Of a stretch of DNA of 24,122 bases, positions 18,856-24,122 are shown one piece after another (the first letter of the stretch is position 1; every line of letters starts with the position of its first letter). The DNA is from Terfezia claveryi (lineage: Eukaryota > Ascomycota > Pezizomycetes > Pezizales > Pezizaceae), in the NCBI GenBank assembly GCA_015179025.1, contig WHUX01000474.1, positions 1 to 24,122 on the forward strand, written 5' to 3'. The notes under the pieces are model-generated. The model worked only from the letters and a program-made list of their open reading frames with translations. It searched no databases and had not been told where the DNA came from. The translations under genes were made by a program, and so were the position numbers.

Positions 18856-19825
18856 GAGAGAGGGGTGCGCGGGTTTGTTGGCCGAGGCCGGGACTTGGGA
18901 GGCTTGGGGGTCGGTTGTTGTTGGTGTTGCTGTGGTTGGTGTTGCTGTGGTTGCTGAGGTGAGGGGTGGCAGGGCGGAAGGTAAGGCGGTGTCTCAACCT
19001 AGCCATCCGTTGTTCCACCCTGGATGCCTGGTCGATTAATTCGTCGAGACTCTTGGTCTCTGGGAGGGTGACCATGGCCTGTTGAAGTTCGTCATTCAGT
19101 CCCTCCTGGAACTGCTCGAGCTTTGACTGGTCGTTCCACAATACTTCTGCTGCCAGCCTGAAGAACTCTGCCACATATGTGGACAGATCCGAATTACGTT
19201 GTTTCAGGGCTCGGAGGGCTCGGCTAGCCGTGCCCATGGCATCGGGGTCCCCAAAAGCCCTGTCTAGAATAGCGAAGAGTGCCGGGATGCCGTCCAGCTT
19301 AATCCCAGTCTCGAGGACATATGGCTGGATTTGATCTACTGCCTTACCCTCCAGCAGGGCAAAGACATAAGCCAATCGGTGTTGCTCGGATGGGAATCTG
19401 GCTGAGTCCCCATTGAGTTTGAGGTTTACCGAGTTCTTCCAAGCTCGGAGGCGAGCCCTATCCCCATTGAATTTGGGGGGGGTTGGAATACTTTCGGTTT
19501 TGGCGGTTGGTGCGGAGGGTGGGGTTGCCGACATAGCGGCCATAGCGCGGTTAAGGGTCTGGATCGTGGTTCGCTCGTTGGCCAGAGCGATGGTGGCATT
19601 GTCAAGGTCATTTTGGAGTACTGTGATTTCTTCATCGGTGGATCTCAGTTTTCGTTCAGCCACGGCCAAGCTATTGCCGAGTTCGGCCCCGATGGCATCC
19701 ATGGCCTCGAAGATGTCGATGACCTCTCGACGATAGGCATTCAATTCGTTCAGTCCTGAGGGTATAGGGGAGTTCCTCCAGGTTTGAAACCTGACAGCGG
19801 GTGGTGGGAGAGCTGCTCCTGACAT
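18815..19825 (-). CDS. chromovirus gag (capsid part)
   Basis: The ATG at 19823-19825 is the first after the LTR and primer site and gives MSGAALPPPAVRFQ. The open frame extends upstream into the LTR, but that part is not expected to be translated. A coiled-coil-like segment (residues about 25-100, rich in Leu, Glu, Asp) is followed by the retrotransposon gag domain, with FNGDRARLRAWKNSVNLKL, FALLEGKAVDQIQPYV and YVAEFFRLAAEV. The tail is Asn/Ser/Thr-rich and then loses sense near 18880, where the nucleocapsid frame takes over. It would form the particle shell. Confidence 0.87.
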   Translation of the reverse strand: MSGAALPPPAVRFQTWRNSPIPSGLNELNAYRREVIDIFEAMDAIGAELGNSLAVAERKLRSTDEEITVLQNDLDNATIALANERTTIQTLNRAMAAMSATPPSAPTAKTESIPTPPKFNGDRARLRAWKNSVNLKLNGDSARFPSEQHRLAYVFALLEGKAVDQIQPYVLETGIKLDGIPALFAILDRAFGDPDAMGTASRALRALKQRNSDLSTYVAEFFRLAAEVLWNDQSKLEQFQEGLNDELQQAMVTLPETKSLDELIDQASRVEQRMARLRHRLTFRPATPHLSNHSNTNHSNTNNNRPPSLPSPGLGQQTRAPLSRGRWCRAYGPIRR

Positions 19826-19850
19826 GACTGCGTACCAGTTGGTCCAAAGG

Positions 19851-19859
19851 ATCCAACGT
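19851..19859 (-). other. probable self-priming primer-binding site
   Basis: On the element strand ACGTTGGAT lies 2 nt after the 5' LTR. It is exactly complementary to ATCCAACGT in the LTR (20208-20216), which starts 40 nt after the start of the TATATATA box, where the transcript should begin. No tRNA-type site starting with TGG lies at the LTR edge. This matches the self-priming mode known for Tf1/sushi-group elements. Confidence 0.6.
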
Positions 19860-19861
19860 AG

Positions 19862-20413
19862 TGTAACGAGGGCTCTGGGGGACAAGGCGACCAAGGGGTA
19901 CGCCAGGGAAGTGGCAAGGGGTAATCGCACACGTAGGAGCGCTACGTGTGTGATCGGGGGAAAGGCTAGGGTAAGACACACGTAGGAACGCTACGTGTGT
20001 GACCAGGGGAAGACTGAGATGGGGGCAAGGGCAAGAGGCAAGAGGCAAGAGGCAAGAGGCAAGAGGCAAGAGGCAAGAGGCAAGAGACAAGAGACACGAG
20101 ACACGCGGAGGCAGTTGTACTGCAGAGTTGTTTGTTCGAGACAAGGATGTGCACAAGGGAGGTGCACAAGCGCTGGGGGAAGCAAGGTCCTGTATTGGGT
20201 ATACAAGACGTTGGATGGGGATCCAACGAGAGGGCGGAGAGAGCAAGGTATATATACAGGCTTCCTTCCTGGCCAAGGCCACCGGAAGGAATAAGGTTCC
20301 CGAGACCCCTTATCTCGGGAACAGAGATAACAACGGTATCAATCAACAATAACGAGAGTCGGACGGAATCCCGTCCGACTCTCAAACCTGGCTAGGAAAG
20401 GACAGCTGTGACA
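19862..20413 (-). repeat. chromovirus 5' LTR
   Basis: 552 bp, same length as the other LTR and different at seven positions (four transitions, three transversions). On the element strand it runs TGTCACAG...CGTTACA with intact TG/CA ends. Confidence 0.93.
20249..20256 (-). promoter_or_regulatory. TATA box of the chromovirus promoter
   Basis: TATATATA on the element strand within the 5' LTR. The predicted transcript start is about 40 nt further on at 20216. Confidence 0.7.
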
Positions 20414-20418
20414 GCTGA
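20414..20418 (+). repeat. right target-site duplication of the chromovirus
   Basis: GCTGA, one mismatch to GCCGA at 14063-14067. Confidence 0.7.
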
Positions 20419-21232
20419 GCAAATACTGGATACCATCACGGTTGAACATGCATTACGAATGAGGGAACTGAACATGGAGGAATGGAGTCAAGAGTATCAG
20501 TTCAGTAGGGAAATTCTTGATGTCATCTGGAGACCGCGTGCGGAGGACCTTCAGAAGACGACGATACAGGCAGAGACACGTCAGGGTCCAATCTTACGAG
20601 GTAAACAGGCTTCTGATGGTCCGGAAGGAACTCCTATGCAGACACTTGCGGCAAGGTTGGGTATTGGGAAGCTTTCAGAGTGCTTTACCGAATACCTGAG
20701 GTTGAACACACCAGGCTCCATTAATCTGGAAGGGGTCGCACATTTTCCAACGCACTATTATACGGAGCTGTCGGTGGGTGTGCCAGAATTCCAGGGGGAA
20801 GGTAGGCAGACGCATAATGTGCGGTGGACGGGGGAAAAAGCGTTTCGCAAACAGGGTAAGCCTAGGGTGGATTGGGTGTGGGTACGGCGAAGAGGACGGT
20901 CAGAGTATTCAAGTGGGGACCTGGATGGAAAAATTGTGGGAAAACTGGAAGGGCTCTTCAGTGTGCGGGATGATATTGACAGGGTCCATGAAGAGGCTCT
21001 TGTATCATTACTTCGAGTATGAGGTTCAAGAAAGCCAGGTAGGGATGAAGGAATGGTTCGGATGGAAGCGCGAGAGGATGGGAAAGGAATGAATATATTA
21101 CGCATTGCGGACATTGAAGGAATGGCGCATCTGATTGGGTTAAAGGAAGGGAATACGTGGCTGGTGAACAATAGGATTGATTTCAATACGTGGAATGAGC
21201 TATACTGCGAATTAGATGATACCTGTATTTAG
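20419..21232 (+). pseudogene. Plavaka-like transposase, 3' part
   Basis: The reading resumes in the frame of the 5' part: joining 14067 to 20419 gives NAAEQIL in the family-typical block NRVNAA...ILDTI, followed by EHALRMRELNM and EWSQEYQFS. The rest (RLGIGKLSECFTEYLRL, FPTHYYTELSVGVPEFQ, PRVDWVWVRRRG) forms the C-terminal domain. Near 21000 sense shifts to another frame (HYFEYEVQESQVG, to about 21090) and returns at 21089 (MNILRIADIEGMAHLIG ... LVNNRIDFNTWNELY), ending at TAG 21230-21232. Two compensating one-base changes or a missed intron would explain this. The end lies about 370 bp from the right end of the transposon. Confidence 0.82.
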
Positions 21233-21387
21233 ATTACAAGCATGGAGGGATTATAATGTAATTATTAGAAGTGCAGACTGCAAGGGTCCCGTTGAAGCCG
21301 TTTCACGTGTGGAAGTTGTATAGTATTGTAGAGCTTTAGTCATGAGAGGACGTGAGGTGGCAGAAAACAACCAAAGAGATGGGAAAG
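21233..21387. other. region downstream of transposase
   Basis: No gene recognised. A short open stretch (VPLKPFHVWKLYSIVEL, ending about 21338) has a protein-like look and may be a remnant of the transposase or 3' untranslated sequence. Confidence 0.4.
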
Positions 21388-21545
21388 ATCGTGCAAGATG
21401 CTAGGGACAAGATTTCAAAGAGGTATTCATAGGGTCCACTGGAAGGCAAGAGGTCAGAAACGTATGCACAGGGTGCCCTGGGAGGAAAGGAATCGGACCC
21501 GTACCCACAGGGCACACTGGAGGCCAAGAGCACAGAGGAAAAAGA
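21388..21545 (+). repeat. degenerate ~40-bp subterminal tandem repeats, right end
   Basis: Units beginning ACAGGGT-CCCTGG-AGG start at about 21428, 21468 and 21507 (39-40 bp apart), with a weaker one before. They differ in sequence and period from the left array, so the two ends are asymmetric. Confidence 0.65.
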
Positions 21546-21549
21546 AGGA

Positions 21550-21582
21550 GCGTCCTAATGCCCCTGCAGGGTGTCAGGACGC
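21550..21582 (+). repeat. subterminal hairpin, right end of transposon 1
   Basis: GCGTCCT (21550-21556) is an exact inverted match to AGGACGC (21576-21582). The self-complementary CCCTGCAGGG (21562-21571) lies between them. Confidence 0.75.
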
Positions 21583-21585
21583 CAC

Positions 21586-21603
21586 AAATTTCTTCCTGAT
21601 GTA
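21586..21603 (-). repeat. right terminal inverted repeat, transposon 1
   Basis: AAATTTCTTCCTGATGTA is the inverse of the left end with one mismatch. Confidence 0.85.
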
Positions 21604-21608
21604 GTTAT
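21604..21608 (+). repeat. right target-site duplication of transposon 1
   Basis: GTTAT, identical to 4974-4978. Confidence 0.8.
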
Positions 21609-21987
21609 GACTGACAGGCATTCTGATTTTACATTCTTGTTACCTGTTGCAGACAATGTTGATACATTAGGGGTTATTGATATCTTTGAAAGATTCATTA
21701 AGCCTAATGTGGGTTTCCCTTATGAAATTGTTTCTGACCAAGACCCCTTGTTTATATCTACTACATTTCAAGATTGGATATAGAATAATGGAATTATGCA
21801 TAAAGCATCTTCCACATATCACCCCTAAACTGATGGAACAAGTGAAAGAAAGAATAGGACAATTATTCCTATGTTTGCAGCTAAGAAGCTGGAACAAGGA
21901 TTGAATTGGGTACAAGCCACACCTTCTGTTCAAACAGAGGTGAATACAAGAGTTAGTATTACAAGAGGACTTTCCCCCTTTGTCACC
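21609..21987 (+). pseudogene. old Ty3/gypsy integrase, C-terminal half
   Basis: The frame reads VMTDRHSDFTFLLPV (its first codons overlap the duplicated GTTAT), then EIVSDQDPLF with the second catalytic Asp (about 21735), and TDGTSERKNRTI with the catalytic Glu (21844-21846). With the Asp at about 4872 this completes the DDE triad across the 16.6-kb insertion. Stops at 21781 (possibly TGG to TAG) and about 21826 (CAA to TAA) break it. Family sense ends at GLSPFVT(N), about 21987, where the end of transposon 2 begins. Confidence 0.85.
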
Positions 21988-22009
21988 AACATCAGCAATG
22001 AGTTTATTT

Positions 22010-22038
22010 GCGCCAGGTGCACCAGGTGCACCTGGCGC
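22010..22038. repeat. 29-bp palindrome at the end of transposon 2
   Basis: GCGCCAGGTGCACC and its exact inverse GGTGCACCTGGCGC flank a single central base. It lies about 22 bp inside the terminal repeat. Confidence 0.85.
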
Positions 22039-23015
22039 TCTATTGCAGAACTAAGCCTTGTGACGCACTAGTGTTCTATGTTCCCTTCCTGGCGTACCTC
22101 TGGTGCTTCCAACTCCCTGAACCACCATGTTACCTTTACACTGTTTCTACCATGGTATCTATGCATACCTCTTTCCCTATAACATCCCAGTGTTATCTGC
22201 TTTGCTAAGTTTCCAATCCAACGTTTTGCGTTCCCCTCATTCCACTTCAGCTTCACTTCTCTTCTACTCCTACCTCTGTCTCTTGACTTTGCAAGCATGC
22301 GTTCACCCTTTACATTCTCCTGCATTCGCCCAACCTATTCTCCTCCTTTTCCTGTTGTCACTCACATATCTCACCGTCCCAACTCGATATGCACACAATC
22401 CGCTCCTTAACGTTACACCTCCTATCCCGCGTCTTCCTGGCTTGAACTTCTCCCTATTGTCTTTGTGATGTTTTCAATCTGACACATCACGTTCCTAAGT
22501 TTCCCTTCCTACAATTCTCCTTCTAAAGTTTTTAATGCGACATATCACGTTTCTAAGTTCCCCTTCCTAACAATTGCTCTTCTGATGCTTGTGATTTAAT
22601 TTATCTTCGTTCTAAATCGATCACTCATTCTTGGCACAAACATGAGGTTTTCTTTGTTTGACTTCTATTTTCCATGACTAAAAAACACATTCTGAAACTC
22701 ATGGCCACACCTACAAACTACCACCAAATGAAATCTAATGCGCTGCGTCCTCCCCCCTCTCACCCGATTATATCTAAGTCCCAGCCACAAATTACTCAGT
22801 AATAAAAAGCACAGTGAGAGAAACATGTAGAGAAAAACATGTGGAGTGAAACACAGAGAGAAACAAGCAAGCGACAAGAGAAAAAGAACTAATACCGACC
22901 GACAAGAAAAACAAAACCAATTACCATACGGAGACAGAACTAACTGGGAACTGATCTAGGAAAACCCTTCCTCCCCCTACTATATTCGCTTCCAGTCTCT
23001 ATCCAACGTGTTCAG
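22039..23015. other. non-coding region of transposon 2, with a 58-bp tandem duplication
   Basis: Pyrimidine-rich sequence, like the corresponding part of transposon 1. A unit with GACA[C/T]ATCACGTT[C/T]CTAAGTT occurs at about 22481 and 22539, 58 bp apart. No gene is recognised here; the open frames (for example 22127-22468) are low in protein-like pattern. Confidence 0.55.
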
Positions 23016-23418
23016 TTACTCCGTATCCGCTCCGTCGAAATTAATGTCCAAATCCCCGCTCCCGCTGTCCAAATCTCCACCCTCTTCGTCTATATCTCCA
23101 CTCTCCTCCAGTTCATCATCAACAATTGGGTCCAATGGCCCTGCCAACTCTACGGAAGAATCTCTCAATTGGCTCCCTTCACGACGGCGTTTGTGTGCTG
23201 GCACATTCAATCTATCGTACAAGTGCTCTAGCTCCTTTCTTAATTCTGCCTTATATTTGGCTTCATCTTTGACCTGTGGTGCATCAACGGGTTCTTGTTC
23301 CAAAATCCTTACTTGAGCTGCAATTCGACGTGCCAGGTAGCCTTGATATTATTCACAATAAGCTCCTGTATTACTTTTGGATGTATCTCCCATGTATTCT
23401 TGAGTCTCTCATATGTGC

Positions 23419-23489
23419 CTGTTTCACGTTAGTCATTTTCCAACGCAGTGAGTACTTTCGCCCCTCATTATAGGTCATGCACAACTTAC
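23419..23489 (-). other. intron 3 equivalent in gene A homologue
   Basis: Donor GTAAGT, branch GACTAAC, acceptor AACAG, 71 nt, phase 1, between KYETAW and CTYERLK. Confidence 0.8.
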
Positions 23490-23720
23490 ACCAGGCAGTC
23501 TCATATTTAAACTCCTGCATCACTGGAGCAATCTCGCCCTTCCTCCATGCCTTCAAACTATGATGCATGGCTGATGCCACAAAGCATATAAAGACACCAT
23601 TTATCTTATTTAGGAAATCTGGGTCCCTATTCCCCTGCATTTTTGAGCCCTGGAAATACCGCTAATATATAATCGCAATGATCTCCTCGGCGCGGAAGCG
23701 ACCCTTGAGTTCCTTTCCGA

Positions 23721-23785
23721 CTATTAGCGTTAGATCTTGGACTATAAGGCTACTCATACTGGGATCTGCAACTCCATCAACTTAC
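23721..23785 (-). other. intron 2 equivalent in gene A homologue
   Basis: Donor GTAAGT, branch TCTAAC, acceptor AATAG, 65 nt. The phase is off by one relative to gene A, suggesting a nearby one-base change. Confidence 0.65.
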
Positions 23786-23950
23786 GCTGCGACTGCTTTG
23801 CCTACAGATGAATCGATCCCCATCTAGCAAGTACTCAACCTGAGTCTTCATGCTTTCCTTTGGTAACCGGCCAATATCATACACCCTCGTAATGCTGGCT
23901 CGACATTCAAATATAAGATGTGATCTTGTTCGGGATTGTACAGCTTTGAG

Positions 23951-23999
23951 CTGTTTCCAATTAGCAAGCCGACGCAGCAAAACGGATTTGGTACTATAC
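23951..23999 (-). other. intron 1 equivalent in gene A homologue
   Basis: Donor GTATAG, branch TGCTAAT, acceptor AACAG, 49 nt, phase 0, between VDTF and LKAVQSR. Confidence 0.75.
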
Positions 24000-24122
24000 A
24001 AAGGTATCTACCTCCTTTACTCGTTCCACATAGCGTGTCTCCGTTTGGCCCTTGGACCAAGCATGCTGTATCAGCAGGAGTATTTCCCCGAGTGTTAACA
24101 GTGGTTTCCTGTATAATGTGTA

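Larger units (their letters stand above)
14068..20413 (-). mobile_element. Ty3/gypsy chromovirus, 6346 bp, complete with both LTRs
   Basis: Two 552-bp direct repeats (14068-14619 and 19862-20413) differ at seven positions that I can count. They enclose, on the minus strand, gag, a CCHC knuckle, protease, RT, RNase H, integrase and a C-terminal chromodomain. The chromodomain and the GPF module place it among chromoviruses, probably the fungal Tf1/sushi-like group. It sits in the transposase gene of transposon 1. Coding regions are complete in content but interrupted by single-base frame changes (near 18.8-18.6, 16.1 and 16.0 kb) and one stop (15473-15475). Confidence 0.93.
4979..21603 (+). mobile_element. 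DNA transposon 1, Plavaka-like, 16.6 kb with nested chromovirus
   Basis: Both ends are defined by sequence: TACATCAGGAACAAATTT at 4979-4996 and its inverted copy with one mismatch at 21586-21603, flanked by GTTAT on both sides. On either side lie the two halves of one gypsy integrase, so the boundaries are supported three ways. Subtracting the chromovirus and one of its 5-bp duplications leaves about 10,274 bp. Contents from left to right: hairpin, 30-bp subterminal repeats, two minus-strand passenger genes, a divergent intergenic region with short repeats, a plus-strand Plavaka-like transposase, 40-bp subterminal repeats, hairpin. The transposase family assignment rests on motif order; the family name is from memory and not from a search. 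Confidence 0.88.
21988..24122 (+). mobile_element. DNA transposon 2, left part, related to transposon 1
   Basis: AACATCAGCAATGAGTTTA (from 21988) resembles the left end of transposon 1: about 20 of 26 positions agree over the first 26 bases. It starts exactly where the integrase loses sense. It is followed by a strong palindrome in the same relative place as the transposon 1 hairpin, and about 1 kb inside by a minus-strand homologue of passenger gene A. The right end is outside the window; a 5-bp duplication of TCACC would be expected there. Confidence 0.72.
23016..24122 (-). pseudogene. homologue of passenger gene A in transposon 2 (5' end outside window)
   Basis: Exons on the minus strand match gene A in order: HAWSKGQTETRYVERVKEVDTF; LKAVQSRTRSHLIFE ... 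LLDGDRF; GRFRAEE ... RYFQG ... INGVFICFVASAMHHSLKAW; TYERLKNTWEIHPK; and an acidic C-terminus ending at 23016. Introns at 23951-23999, 23721-23785 and 23419-23489 fall at the same points as those of gene A, with CTAAC/CTAAT branch motifs. Its Trp in HAWSKG aligns with a stop in gene A, pointing to TGG to TGA there. It has an in-frame TAG (about 23665) and a frame change near 23345, so it is also decayed. The acidic tail differs in sequence but not in character. Function unknown. Confidence 0.75.

Noticed and set aside
19840..19856. tRNA-type primer site starting TGGATCC
   Set aside because: It begins about 7 nt inside the LTR edge, and I could match no tRNA 3' end; the self-complementary site fits better.
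4979..21603. A TET/JBP-type gene, reported with some fungal transposons
   Set aside because: I looked for the His-X-Asp...His pattern in all plausible exons and found no convincing candidate.

Overview
The window is eukaryotic, almost certainly from a filamentous fungus with a repeat-rich genome. The evidence is short introns (49-71 nt) with GTAAGT-type donors and CTAAC/CTGAC branch motifs close to the acceptor, fungal-type LTR retrotransposons (Ty1/copia, Ty3/gypsy and a chromodomain-bearing gypsy), and a Plavaka-like (CMC/EnSpm superfamily) DNA transposase. The species cannot be read from the sequence. A Pezizomycete or a mushroom-forming fungus would both fit. I see no host housekeeping gene, rRNA or tRNA: the whole window is mobile DNA in layers.

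Layout. (1) 1-~4401: 3' part of a Ty1/copia element on the + strand (end of gag, protease, integrase, reverse transcriptase/RNase H, polypurine tract, 3' LTR). Its 5' end lies outside the window. (2) ~4498-4978 and 21609-21987: two halves of one old Ty3/gypsy integrase (+ strand), split by a large insertion. (3) 4979-21603: that insertion, a 16.6-kb DNA transposon (about 10.3 kb without its own insert). It has 18-bp terminal inverted repeats with one mismatch, a 5-bp target duplication (GTTAT), hairpins just inside both ends and subterminal tandem repeats. It carries a decayed Plavaka-like transposase on the + strand (11594-21232, several introns) and two intron-containing genes on the - strand (5816-7696 and 8096-10419), divergent from the transposase across a region rich in a short repeated motif. 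(4) 14068-20413: a chromovirus (Ty3/gypsy with chromodomain, - strand, 552-bp LTRs about 98.7% identical) inserted inside the transposase gene. Removing it with one copy of its 5-bp duplication rejoins the transposase reading frame. (5) ~21988-24122: the left end of a second, related DNA transposon inserted about 0.38 kb further along the same old integrase. It carries, in the corresponding place, a homologue of the 5816-7696 gene with introns at the same positions.

The order of events is therefore old gypsy first, then insertions into it (copia near 4.4-4.5 kb, DNA transposon 1, DNA transposon 2), then the chromovirus into transposon 1. Nearly every gene is broken by stops or single-base frame changes. 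Many stops are explained by C:G to T:A changes, so RIP-like mutation or ordinary deamination is likely.

The most interesting signal is the transposon family itself: large Plavaka-like elements with a conserved, non-transposase, intron-bearing passenger gene, a second acidic/Lys-rich passenger gene, a repeat-studded divergent promoter and hairpin-capped ends. I did not recognise the passenger genes with certainty. The first resembles the DUF6532-type proteins of fungi as I remember them, which a profile search should test.
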